Assembly: GCA_025716855.1 (NCBI GenBank)
Contig: JAIXMQ010000070.1
Span: 1 to 64,000 of the forward strand
Direction of reading: 5' to 3'
DNA length: 64,000 nt
Source of the DNA: Pilaira anomala
Taxonomy: Eukaryota > Mucoromycota > Mucoromycetes > Mucorales > Mucoraceae
Position numbers and translations under genes: made by a program. The notes under the pieces were generated by a model. It did not search any database, was not told the origin of the DNA, and saw nothing but the letters and a program-made list of their open reading frames with translations. Within the stretch, counting starts at the first letter, position 1; every line of letters starts with the position of its first letter. Shown one piece after another: positions 22,470 to 33,703 of this stretch.

Positions 22470-22668
22470 TTGTCGGTGCGGAGCAATGCTTTACTGCAAG
22501 CATCGCCGCCTGGTATAGCTGGCAAAGACAATGCAGAAAGATTTTCAGATATGTTATACTTGATCTTGAACGGAAATGACTTGATAACCCTCGACCATGA
22601 TAATAGAATGTTTTAAGGTATAAAACCCTTTGGTTTATACAGTGTTACTTGTAAAAGTTGACATAGTT
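22470..22668 (-). pseudogene. truncated second Crypton copy, N-terminal part
   Basis: Starting at an ATG at 22668 (ATGTCAACTTTTACAAGTAAC), which overlaps the 3' end of the full Crypton frame, the minus strand repeats that element's N-terminus: M-S-T-F-T-S-N-T. After about 90 bp of interrupting sequence it continues ENLSALSLPAIPGGDACSK, against NLCALSLPLTPGSDACNK in the longer copy. Frames are broken and it ends near 22470. Confidence 0.65.
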
Positions 22669-24298
22669 TTTAAGTAAAGAAGAGAGTGAGTCAAGATATG
22701 AGTTTTTCATGGTATCTTGGCTCCATACATCTGCTCTTTGAATTTGTGCTGATGGCACACCAGCCAAGTCAGCCATCTTGGCAGCAGAAGACCGAGGGAC
22801 ATGCGTAATTTTTCTGGTTACAAAGATGTTAGCAGAGCTAAACGCCATTTTCATAAACCTGCTATGTGTTGTCTTGGAAATAGCACACTCCAATAGTTTC
22901 AGATTTTCATTATATTCCTGATCTTCGCTTCACTCATCATCTTCATCTTGTTGACTAACTAAAAAAAAATGGTTAATTTTTTTTTTAATTGGACTTCTAT
23001 TAACTAAATAATACGTTACCTCTAACAGGCTCTTTTTTTTTCATTGATGACATATTTTGAGGTCTTGCACCATTAATAACCTTCATTTTAAAATAATCCT
23101 CGTTGCTATTCAGATTTGGAAAAGATTCTTTATCACAATGCCATCTCCAAAACAAATGAAAACTCATAGCCATAAAGGGACAGATCTCAACTATTCTATT
23201 TCTCATGCATGCACCTTTCTGTGTCTTGTTGAATCTATTGGTCTTTCCTTGGTTTGAAATCATTTGTATAACCAGGTATGTACCTTCAGCCCCGATCTTG
23301 GGAAACTCTTGGAATTGCAAATCAGCAAGCTCGAAGTTTCGAACAGACTCACCACGAAGCAACAGGTAATGGGACATCAAGAAAGCAGTGGTATTCCTAA
23401 AGCTATTTTTGTAGCGTTGTTCAGGGTTACTATAAATTTGCTTCGTTATAGCTGCTACCTCTCGTGTTGTTGTATAGCCATTTACTGATCCGTTGACACG
23501 ATCAATATTATTGGTATGGTTATCACCTGATTCTCTCATTCTAACTACTTTCAGGATTTGACTAACAACCTTTGTTCTAGGCGTATCATTATTGTTGCAA
23601 CCCATGCCTTTTTGATAATTCCACAGGTCTACAATTGCAGAAACATAAACATTACATGTACTGTAAGATAGCTTCTTTGCATTTTTTGATTGGGCGATTA
23701 CTTCAGCTGCCTCTTCAATATTGATTCTTGGCTCATCGGTGTGCTTGGTACTAGGTGACTTAACTTCACGGTTGATTACCTTTTTTATATTATAAAAGAC
23801 TAATTAATTTCTCTGTTGAATAATTTTTCTATTTTTTTTTTTTTTTTTTTTTTTTACCTTTTCATAGAGAAATGTGAGAAGCTTGTCACCACTTGCTTGA
23901 TAACGAGTTACAAGCGGACGACTAGCATAAAATTGTTCACAGAACAAAAGAAATTCAATTTGCTTTCCACGGTAAGCAGCACATGTATTGTAGCCACGAG
24001 AGTCTTGGATATCGTTGTAAGCTTTGTCCTTGATTGATATTTCATTTTTGTGTAAGGCTCTTTCTGAAATATCACCATTGTTTTCGAGAAGTCCTAAATT
24101 GCTTGTTTGTAATGTACGCTTGTTTCTACCCCCTCTTTTGCTTGACAGGTTCGCGAAATAAGGAATATGATCCTTTACCAACTGCTCTATATGGGCTTTG
24201 CTTGCAACTTTATTGCAAGCATCGCTACCTGGTGTAAGTGGTAACGACAATGCACAAAGATTTTTGGTTTTCACAGTGTCGCTTGTAAAAGTTAACAT
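22645..24298 (-). pseudogene. Crypton tyrosine recombinase (Ndc10-like), one in-frame stop
   Basis: A tyrosine-recombinase protein of the Crypton DNA-transposon class, whose fold is shared with yeast Ndc10 domain II. Exons are 24298-23858, 23779-23020 and 22958-22645; all three keep frame (505 codons). The catalytic region reads HYLLLRGESVRNFELADL (Arg box), then SNQGKTNR (Lys), KITHVPRSSAAKMADLAG (His-x-x-Arg) and W-x-x-DTMKNSYL (Tyr). A single TGA at 22930-22932 interrupts an acidic linker before the His/Arg box, so the gene is probably dead unless recoded or misassembled. An imperfect direct repeat of about 50 bp lies at both ends (22641-22690 and 24272-24322). Confidence 0.75.
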
Positions 24299-25054
24299 AG
24301 TTTCAAGTAAAAAGAGAGGAAATAAAGATAAAAACCATCCAATACAGAATTTCGCATTAAAAAACAAATAAATCAAAACTTTGTTGCAATAGTCACGTTA
24401 CTGGGCCACTTGCATGACGTTACTTCTGTTTCATATGTTTCATATGTAATATTTACCCAATACGAGCTGACCTACTCACTTCGCTCGCTGACGGCCACCT
24501 CGCCACTACCGGGTTCGGGTGGAATATCGTCCCTATCAAATACATACAATCTGCACAGAGAAGAGTATTTGCTATTGATATTTATTAGACAATGACTCAC
24601 TTCTTTTTGATAAAGTTATTAGAGCTTTGATATGACTTACCATTGACAACATATGCATGAGTTTTGCAGGTTTCAGAATTATTTATTTTTTGGTACAATA
24701 TCTTGCTTGAATATCGTATAGTGTTAAACAAAAGATGAAGAGAGTATTGGCAGAGGAGATATTCGTGTTTTGAAATAAAAAAGAAAGAAAAAGAAAAGTA
24801 AAAGAACAAAAATAAAAAATGATGGGATTAAATAAACCACAAGCCAAGATTATTTTTTTACATTTCGTCTTCACAAAGGTGTAAGATATACGTACACGAA
24901 TTAGCTATTAAACGAAGTAAAGAAGGGACTTTGTTCATAATTCTCTTTTTAGAAAGTTTAATTTTTTTTTATTATTAGGGTGATATTTTTGGAAAGTATA
25001 TATTTTTTTGTTGTAAAAAATGAGGGAGAGAAACATGTACAGAGTATGACTTTT
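24299..25054. other. intergenic
   Basis: No gene is recognised. The stretch near 24480-24530 is locally GC-rich with an inverted-repeat flavour, but I assign no function. Confidence 0.5.
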
Positions 25055-26703
25055 TTAACTGGATTCTTGTTGATCTTGAGGCTTTATAAGAAAGAAGGAA
25101 AAAATCCAAGTCAATATATTGTACGCATATAAAACTCAAATATTTATATATATATATATTTACCTTGTTTTGTCTATAACCACTGTTATTACCATTGTTG
25201 TAGTTATTACGGTTATTGCGATAATATCCTTGGCCTCCGTTATTGTTGTTATTATTATTACCACCGCGGTTACCGCCACGATAATTACCTCGTCCTCTAT
25301 AGTTATTACGGTATCTAGATTGATCTACCGTAGCTTGTCCAAAAGTTTCCAAATTCAATTTACGTTCTTCATGGAAATGACTACGACGAGGTTCACTATG
25401 ATAAAAATTACATTTTAGTTTAAATGAAACCAAATAAAAAAAAATGCATATTTCTTACTTTAATTGACGTTGTTCATTACGTTCTTTAGATTCACAAGAA
25501 ATGTTATCAAAGAAACTAGATGTCTAAAATATACAATATAAATAAATAACAGGCACATGTAAGTATATATATACATAAACTCTTATTACCTTATCATAAA
25601 ATTCATCGGGTGCAGGGATTTCGATCTCCTCTTCCTCATCATCTACTTCTTCATGATCCTTCTTGACGATTTCAGACTTGTCAAATTTAGCATTAGCAGC
25701 TTCGAAATCGAATTCAGAAGTAGGAATAGAAAATTCAGCCTTTGTCTTATTATTATTGAATTGGTGATTATAACGACCTCCTCTACCACCACCACTACCA
25801 CCACCACGATAGTTATTATTATAATTATTATTGTTATCATAACGGCGACGATGTTGTTGATGATGATGATGATCTTCAATAGGTTTACTAGAGATAATAT
25901 TGTCCTCACTCGTGTTTAACTCGCTTACTTTCTTTGCTAATTGCTCAATAGCAGCTTCGTTAATAGTAGGTTGTAAAGCATCGGTTTCTTCCAACTCTGC
26001 TTTTAATTCATCCAATGTATCCTTTTCTAACTTTGCTTTATCCAATTCAGGTTCATTGTAAGCAGGTTGCCAATACTTTTGGGCGTTAGGGCCAGGACCT
26101 TGTTGTTGAGGTTGTTGAGGCTGAGGTTGCTGAGGTTGTTGCATGTACATGTTGTTATTCATGTATGGGTTGACGGGAGGATAACCACTCATGCTCTATA
26201 TAAAATTTATTAGATTCTTTCTTACAGAAAGTATAGCATTCTATATATTTACCATGATTGCAGGATCTTGAGGGATAGGTTGAGGAGGAGGAGGAGTTGG
26301 TTTAGGAGGAGCTTCGAATACCTGAAGGTCTTTAATATCGGATCCACGGAAAACAACGTAATCAAATACATTATCAGAAGCGGGAATTTCCTCTTCTGGC
26401 TTTCCACGACGACCTTCTGTACCAAACGAACGTACTAAATTTTCAAAAAAGCTATAAGTTACTTTCATCCTCACTTCTTTCTGGGAAAAAAAAAAAAACT
26501 CACCTTGTTTTAAACCAACTGTAGAGTCTTGGGCGTTAATACTATGAAGAACACCAACATAACGAATATCGCTTAAACTGATTAACTATTCAAAAAAAAA
26601 AGGACACGTTGAGAATTGTTGTTTACAAAAAAAAAGACCCTCCAAAAAAAAAAGTTGAAAAACTCACTGAAATTTTTGAACCAATGTAGTTTTCTCCTGC
26701 CAT
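25055..26703 (-). CDS. SCD6: LSM14/Scd6 mRNP protein
   Basis: An RNA-binding translational repressor and decapping-promoting protein of P-bodies. There are seven exons: 26703-26668, 26585-26504, 26434-26253, 26195-25590, 25523-25459, 25395-25164 and 25081-25055, giving 409 aa. The N-terminal divergent LSm domain runs from IGSKIS through LISLSDIRYVGVLHSINAQ to TVGLKQVRSFGTEGR. A Pro/Gln-rich linker follows, then the DFA(E/N)ANAKFDK-like DFDF-type helix, the FFD box (SSFFDNIS), the TFG box (NLETFGQATVDQ) and a C-terminal RGG/RGN/Asn-rich tail. Both FFD and TFG boxes are canonical for Scd6/Tral/RAP55, which bind Dcp2/Edc4 and Dhh1-type helicases. Exons 1 and 7 are tiny but splice cleanly. The gene looks intact. 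Confidence 0.93.
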
Positions 26704-27643
26704 TGTTTAATGCTTAAAAATATCAAAAAAAAAGAAAAAAAAAAGAAGAGGTAAAGGTGATTGAAGACATGACGTTTCAAACGTGACATCATATAGTGAC
26801 AGTCAATCTACGAAGACTATTATTCTAATTCAAGGAACGCGAGAAATAGAGGTCCAATAGGACCTTTACACAAAACTTTTTAATTGAGAGAGATGTAAAC
26901 CTTAAAAACTAAGTTTGATATCAAGTTGCAGATACATTTCATTGTTATATTTACGTGTTGAAGTCGTTTGAAAGCAAGAATTAATGTCGAGGGGTCAATA
27001 TGCATTGTTCAATGTGATAGCTAACGATAAGTGTTTAGTTTGGCATCTATATCTGCGCAAAACTATATTGTGATTTTGCTCATGATTTCAATTGGAGATT
27101 TTTAAAGTTCCAAAGACTGTAATAACTAACTGTCATATTATTTTCAGTTTGATTCTTTATATAGAGTGGTCACTCAATTTACTATATTAAAGTTATATCC
27201 TTTATTTTAAAAGTAGTTAAGAGGCAAACCAGCACGACCATTAAAAATATTTTGGTACAATTAAGCTCTAGGTAAAATGTTCTCTGTAAAAGTTATGATC
27301 TTGGATTTCTTTTTATGACAGTAAATCCAAATTACCTCTTCTTCTTCCACCTTCTTTTTAAAACCTTATTGCTTACATACAAGGCATATTTAATGAAGGC
27401 AGATTATTCTTTATCCTAAAGATGTTCATACTAACTTGCAAATCCTTACTTCTACTAAAGTTTTTTTTTTTTTCTTTTTTAATGGCTAAACGAATATCGC
27501 GTCTAAAAATGCGCATTTATAAAAGCGCATTTAACAAACCTGTCTCTTCGTGTGACTCATCCTGAGAGGATTTGTTTTATTTATTGGCAAACGTTTCTAT
27601 TATTAATTTATTTTTTTGTTTTTTATTATCTTAAAAACCATGT
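26704..27643. other. intergenic, divergent promoter region
   Basis: Lies between the divergent LSM14 and glycosyltransferase genes. AT-rich, with no recognisable element beyond poly-T runs near 27463 and 27610. Confidence 0.5.
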
Positions 27644-29422
27644 ATGCTTAAAAGAGATCACTTAATGGCAATACCCAGTAAATCAAAAAAGCCTCCTCGC
27701 TTTTACTTTTGGCGAAAAACTTTATCTTTATCTGATCTCAACGTACCTAGACGTTCAAAAATAGCTATTGATGCACTTCGAACACTAAGTTTGATTCCCT
27801 CCTTCTTGGGCTTCCTTTATAATAGTCGACAAGCTTTACATGTACCTTTACGTGACGCTGGTGGTGCTTTGATATTACAAAGTTCTCAAGTTGACTATGT
27901 CGTGGCTAGTATTTGGGTAAGATAAAAAAAAAAGCATGTTTTGTGCCTGTTTCATATACCAACAAATTTTTATAATATGTAGTGTGCTTTAGCTGGTTAT
28001 TGGAACTGGGTATTAACAACAAGTATGATGAGACGTTGGATCTTCCATTATGAAATGAGCAGTGCAATAGTTCGCTTAATCACCTTTATTGTCATTACGT
28101 GGTCTATTTCAGCTTATGTGAATTCACATAACGGACCCGATCAGCCGATTCGTACTTGGATGGTGAATTGTTTTATTATCTTAATAACAGACGTTATTAG
28201 ACTTAGTATTGTATCCGATCCTAAATACCATGGCAAAAGTGCTCATGTCACAGATCCCAACTTATTTCTCAAGTTAACAGTGATGAAGGTCCTTATTTAT
28301 CCCTTGTCGGTAGCCACTTGTCTTTCTGTTTTCGCAGTACTTCGACAAATTGATCAACTTCAATATACCACAAGTCAATTGATGGCAGGACCACCATTAT
28401 TAAATACAGGTGTTAGTTTACCACCTACAGCTACTACAACCTCTGTACTCATCTTGATCATTTCTTCCTGGTCTAGTACGTCATTTGAGCGAAGAAACAT
28501 GCTGAGAAAATCAGCACTTCGGTTACTATCTTCACATGGGACCTCAGTTACAGTGAATTACCGATTTGTCATTGGCCAACCACCTTCGGCTACAGATCAA
28601 TTATTTGCCAAACCTCAAGTGATGAAAGAATCAGAAACATTTCGCGACATAATCATAGTACAATCTTCCGATATTGAATTAGATAAAAGTAGAAAAGTAT
28701 TTGAAGCATTGCGTTGGGCAAAGAGTGTTGAACATGATTATATTGTCAAGTCAGACGACAATGTGTTTGCTCGGTGGGATATTATTCTAAAGGAAATTAG
28801 TGTAATGAAGAAAACGCCATATTACTGGAGAGGATTGACTTACAGGTAAAAAAATGGTCGTACTGAAAATAAATATATATATATATATAAGTGTACTAAC
28901 CATAATATTAGAAATATACCTATAAAGATACTACCGAATGCCAAGAGCTTACAGATCGATTATGCTTTACCAAATTTACCAGCTTATACACACAGTATGC
29001 TTTATTTGTTTTCAAAAGACATGTTGGATCTGATCGTGTCACCGCCCACTTCACCCACAAGAAGATTTATAAAAGATGATGGAGAAAATATCGCGATTTG
29101 GTTATTTGGATTTTCTATACAACCTATTCACGATCGACGTATACAAGATGGAGAGAATGTATGTGAAGACGACATGATTGGTAAAAGAATGGACAGTATT
29201 TCGGATATGTCCAAAATGTATTTTAACATTGTAAATGAAAGACCACAATGTACCAACTTTGATACCAGCGCTTGTGCTATTTGCTACTCATGTAAAGATA
29301 AAAAAATTGGCTGGTCCACATTGAATTTAGCTTGTGATAAAACAAAAGGTATTACATTGAAAGAAATGTCTGGTTTTGACCAGATTGCTGGTAGAAACTA
29401 TATTCATGATTATACCTCATAA
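27644..29422 (+). CDS. polytopic GT31-like glycosyltransferase
   Basis: Exons are 27644-27916, 27983-28845 and 28912-29422, coding 548 aa with clean joins. The C-terminal two thirds matches the beta-1,3-galactosyltransferase family (GT31): LILIISSWSSTSFERRNMLR (the 'SxxxxxxRRxxxR' box), VNYRFVIG, FRDIIIVQSSD, AKSVEHDYIVKSDDNVFARW (the DxD-type metal/UDP-sugar site, here DDN) and YYWRGLTYR. The N-terminal third (about residues 80-230) is unlike usual GT31 enzymes. It has at least four hydrophobic segments, around VDYVVASIWCALAGYWNW, IVRLITFIVITWSISAYV, MVNCFIILITDVIRL and LIYPLSVATCLSVFAVL, instead of one signal anchor. Expected in ER/Golgi membranes; acceptor unknown. The usual 'EDV' region is altered to GENIAIW. 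Confidence 0.8.
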
Positions 29423-29730
29423 AACACTCATACATGAATTATTTTGCAGTTTTAATTGTATTTACAAATAAAACAGCCCTCATTTTTTTTTTAAAAAAAA
29501 AAAAAGTAAATTAAAGATCTAGTTTATCTTTCTAATTGTTGTGTACTGTGCTTCCACTCCCAATTTACCTAATATTTGAAAACCCTGTCCATTTTTTTTG
29601 GGGTGGGGGGGGGGGAGATATGCGCGACCTTAGTAATCGAAAATACCTTGTACAAAAATACAATCAGAAAAACAGGTTTAGAAAAGCTCAGAAAAGAAGT
29701 AGGTTTATATATCTAAACAAACTATAAGAC

Positions 29731-29767
<37 letters not shown>

Positions 29768-30129
29768 GACACTATTTTGTTATATCAATTAGATTGAAGG
29801 AAATGAGGTATACCCATATTTCTAAATGTACTGACAAACTCACGTTCTGATCTTTTTTTTTTTTTTTTTTTGTTATGCAGCAGCAAAAGAAAAAGCAAAA
29901 GAAAGGCAACGCGTTTCATTAGCACCGATAATTTGCTGGGTGTTTATTAATATACACACTAGACTCTCCCTACAGATGTATTAACTACATATTTGTATTT
30001 TACAGTCTGCTGAAAAATAATATTGTTTTAAGCTCTAACAATAAATCATCAATCAAGATAAATGGTGGGCATAACATCGAAAAACAGCTACGCAGTTCAA
30101 AAAGGTCATTTTCATATGATAAAAAATGA
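29423..30129. other. intergenic, homopolymers
   Basis: Contains a G-rich run near 29599-29616 and T runs at about 29737-29763 and 29852-29871. No gene is seen. Confidence 0.55.
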
Positions 30130-30734
30130 CTAGTTAAACCAGGCCAAGACTCTGACAAAACTTGTTGATGTTAGAAATACTACTACTAAAAGCTATACGC
30201 CACAAAACATGCAAGAGAAAGTCATTCGAAATATCTATCTTTACATGTAAGTTAATCAAAAGTTATAAATATTTTTAAAATACTTATTTATTTATTTTTT
30301 TTTTTTTTATTAGGTAATATAAAGCTATTCCTGCATCAGTCGATGTCCTGCAACAGGTCATCAACCAGAATAATTTCGGCTTGGTGATACTTATCCTCGT
30401 TTATTAACTGAAGCTATAGAACCTGAACAAAGATTGGCTCGTTATGAAGGTACTGATTTGCATGTCTCAGATGACGCTTTAATTTATTTGGAAACAGATA
30501 ATATGCACAGTAAATTTTTTTAATTAAAAAATATACCGCTTTTAGTTTCGGCATGCATGTAGACCGTCCATGGGTCTTCTCGAAGCAATTCATTGAGATG
30601 TATTCGAAAGCAGATTATCAGTACAAATTCTGGAGCTATATATTTGAATCGTTTTTAGGAAGAAAGCAAGATGTTTAATTGCGATGGTAAATATCTTATT
30701 GTGACTTTACGCGACTTATTCTTTCTAAGGGCCG

Positions 30735-30786
<52 letters not shown>

Positions 30787-31101
30787 GGTCAAAAGTTTAA
30801 GTTGGTGATGATACCAAATGATGAAAATATAATCGATAGCTATACTGGAGAGATGGCCAAGAAAGCAACAGTAAAAAAAAAAAAAAGATATACAAAAACA
30901 AGCTTAAGTCTACCATTGTATCAAAATGCCATCTTAGGTAACACTTTTACCGTATATCCGTGCCCAAGATGTTCCACTTATAAAGATGCCAATAACCCAA
31001 GTAGCTGGCTTCAGTGGGAAACTCTCTTCTGTTATAAGTTTACCAGAGAAAAAAGACTCTTGTTATGTATGATCTCTCATCAAGTCGTAGTGTGTAAATA
31101 A
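30130..31101 (+). pseudogene. broken multi-exon gene, unknown family
   Basis: Coherent peptides occur in order on the plus strand: KTLTKLVDVRNTTTKSYT then NMQEKVIRNIYLYM (30140-30248); AIPASVDVLQQVINQNNFG (30321-30380); after a frameshift GDTYPRLLTEAIEPEQRLA then SDDALIYLETDNMH (30384-30510); FGMHVDRPWVFSKQFIEMY then FWSYIFESFLGRKQDV (30547-30678). After a 46-bp poly-A come GQKFKLVMIPNDENIID and YQNAILGNTFTVYPCPRC (30784-31100). Plausible GT/AG introns separate the first pieces. A frameshift and the poly-A tract break the rest. I do not recognise the family. Confidence 0.45.
30738..30783 (+). repeat. poly-A tract
   Basis: A run of about 46 A residues inside the broken gene. Its length in the assembly may be unreliable. 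Confidence 0.8.
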
Positions 31102-31517
31102 AAACGATACAAAATCATAATACTTTTTTTGCACGTAAGACAAAAAAGTTTCTAGTTGTAAAAAGGGGTTAAAAGGATATTCCTTTTAAAACTAGAACGT
31201 GTATAGAATAGTTTAGGTCTGGCTCAAACTATTTAAGTTTTATAGACGACTAATTTTCATGCCGACTACCCTTATTTATTTTTAGCAACTTTAATTACCG
31301 CTACTTCTGTCAAAAAAAGAATGGTGTAACTGGACCCTTATTCTGCGTAATCATTGCGTCAAATGATAAGTATTAAGTATAGAAAAAGAAGCATGTAATT
31401 TAGATATGAATGAAATTTATTATTAGAATTATAAAAAATATGTACAAGATGCATTAAGGAGGGGGTAATAAATAGAATTAAAAGTGTGTATGAGAGAAGT
31501 GCGAGAGGGTGATATAA
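31102..31517. other. intergenic
   Basis: The 3' flank of the minus-strand arrestin gene. No feature is recognised. Confidence 0.5.
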
Positions 31518-33146
31518 TTAAGAATGAGTAAGACCAGCCTTGGAAGAGACAGCATAAAGCATTTTAGCCGCAGAAGATAATCCGTCAGCTAAATAAGAGG
31601 TACGATGGTGAGATGTAAGAGAAGGTCTTGTTGGACGAGTTTCTTCCTCAGCAGGAGGTGTAGAGGTATAATTAGATGGTGTTACGCTAGAAGAAGGTTC
31701 GCCTTCAACAGAAGAATCGTCGGTATCGTTATAAGTAGGTGCACGAGGAAGATCTTTGATGGTTCTGTTATAGCTGGGAGGCTTCTCCAAGGCTTCATAA
31801 GAAGGTGGTGGGTTGGGAGTTTCATTCCAGGTATGTTCACGAGATGTTACGACTAAAGGAACTTCCAAGCTACAGAGTACTAAACGAGGTTCATTGGAAT
31901 CTTTGTTATGTCTATGATGTTTACGACGTGTGCTCTTGATAGTAGGAATTGAGGACATACTTCCAAATTCATCACCATGGATTGATTCAGCAATATTATT
32001 TCCAGGGGTATTGGGGTGAGAGCGACCTAAAGAGAACATGGAGACCAAAGAAGAAGCAGAAGAAGATCTACTCAAGATGGGAGAATTAGTTGTAGACGGT
32101 GGTGGGGTTGTTTCAGGACTTGTATTTGCGCTCTTAGGTTCCATGTGAGAGCTTACACCTCTATCTTCTTCCCCGGCCGAGGCCCATTCAGATTCAGTTG
32201 CATCTGTTTCATAAGCAGATTCATCCTCTTCATCATCCTTATTAGTATCTTCAACCATAATATTCACCACTAAAGCATGAGTGACTTTCATTAATCTACT
32301 ATTTAAATCTGCGTTGACTCTAGGACATAAACGGAACAAAGCATTGTAATCGGCCTTTTCTTTAGGATCATAGTCGTTTGCTTGGCTAGGATAAAATGTA
32401 CTGTAACCGAGTGGGAAAAGATTATCGGTCTTGCTGAGAAGGGTATTTGCATGACCATCGGTAGTTCTATATTGAACTTTTTCTCTTAGCGCACAAGTCA
32501 CGGTTCGGATAGATTGAGTTTCAGGACGATTTAATTGCATTGTCAGGTTTAAACGAATGAGACCACCTTCACGATAAGAAATACTTGGGGCGGTAGCCGT
32601 ATAATGTAACTTGTTACTATGATGTCTGCCTTCATAAGTTTCTCTTAATTCAGCCATGGGTGTATCGTCATTTAAAAGACATCGCTTGATAGGGATATCA
32701 CGAGAAGCTTGAATATCGCTAGCAAACATAGGACGATAAATGCAAGCTTGTAATCTATAACGAACATAACCTTTTTTGCCGCGGAAACTTGCAGGAAGAC
32801 TGGGAGGTAAATCAAAGCTGAATGGGTACATGTATTCTCCCGGTGTCAAAATGTGAGTAAGACCATCGTCGCCAAGGAAATGTTGGTCCTTGGAATATAA
32901 TGTTCTACTTTCAGTTCCTTCTGTGTTGGCTACGCTGTATCCATTTCCCTTTAAGGTGACTTTACATCTACCTTCAAGCCAAACAACTAATCTTTTTACT
33001 TTAATGGGTTTGTTGACTTTGACAAGACAGTTTCCTTTGACGGTACAACCTTCAGATTCATCATGAGCTATGCCTCTTAATACACCAGTAAATGATGGGT
33101 CTAGTCCTAAAGTTATTGTTGCGTCCTCTTTATTTAATTGTGGCAT
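31518..33146 (-). CDS. alpha-arrestin (ART-type ubiquitin-ligase adaptor)
   Basis: An intronless gene of 542 aa. The N-terminal arrestin fold starts at ITLGLDPSFTGVLRG and runs through VKRLVVWLEGRCKVTLKG and PFSFDLPPSLPASFRGKKG to YVRYRLQACIYR. The C-terminal arrestin domain starts near SISYREGGLIRLNLTMQLN. A Ser/Thr- and Asp/Glu-rich linker follows, then two PPSY motifs close together (PPPSYEALEKPPSYNRT, about residues 445-465) and a related APTY. PY motifs recruit WW domains of Rsp5/Nedd4-type ligases, so the protein should direct ubiquitination and endocytosis of plasma-membrane transporters; its target is unknown. Ser-rich segments between the domains suggest phosphoregulation (inference). 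Confidence 0.88.
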   Translation of the reverse strand: MPQLNKEDATITLGLDPSFTGVLRGIAHDESEGCTVKGNCLVKVNKPIKVKRLVVWLEGRCKVTLKGNGYSVANTEGTESRTLYSKDQHFLGDDGLTHILTPGEYMYPFSFDLPPSLPASFRGKKGYVRYRLQACIYRPMFASDIQASRDIPIKRCLLNDDTPMAELRETYEGRHHSNKLHYTATAPSISYREGGLIRLNLTMQLNRPETQSIRTVTCALREKVQYRTTDGHANTLLSKTDNLFPLGYSTFYPSQANDYDPKEKADYNALFRLCPRVNADLNSRLMKVTHALVVNIMVEDTNKDDEEDESAYETDATESEWASAGEEDRGVSSHMEPKSANTSPETTPPPSTTNSPILSRSSSASSLVSMFSLGRSHPNTPGNNIAESIHGDEFGSMSSIPTIKSTRRKHHRHNKDSNEPRLVLCSLEVPLVVTSREHTWNETPNPPPSYEALEKPPSYNRTIKDLPRAPTYNDTDDSSVEGEPSSSVTPSNYTSTPPAEEETRPTRPSLTSHHRTSYLADGLSSAAKMLYAVSSKAGLTHS

Positions 33147-33672
33147 TGGAATTATTTTGAAAATAAAACTATTGTATAAATATTTACAGAGAAAAATTCT
33201 AATTTGAAAACAAAATATGTATGCTTATTTATATCTTTTTTTTTTTGTCAAGTCTCGGATAAAGAATAATGATTTAGAAAAAAAATTTTTTTTATCACAG
33301 TAGTAATTGAGACGCAGCTACGATTTAATTTTAAAAAAAGGCTCTGTGCATGCTTATTTTCAGAGTAAGTTACTGGATAACAATTGATTCACAGTTTGGC
33401 TATCTTAGTGCAGATCAAAAAGATAGTCGTATAAAATATATTTATATATATACATGATTCTAATCATTATTTTTATTTTTACATATAATTGCTTTATCAG
33501 TATATACTTTGTATTTATTTATATATTTCTGACAGCATATGACGTGTATGGTATGCTAAAAACAGTTTCTTTTTGAGATAGTAAAAAAGATGCATATTGA
33601 TTATGTAAATATGCTGCGGGTAATTCTTTCTCAAATAAATGTTTATTTTAACTGATTGTGAGGTCTGAGTTA

Positions 33673-33703
<31 letters not shown>

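Noticed and set aside
24480..24530. tRNA-like B-box (GGGTTCGGGTGG)
   Set aside because: No matching A box or cloverleaf at the right distance on either strand.
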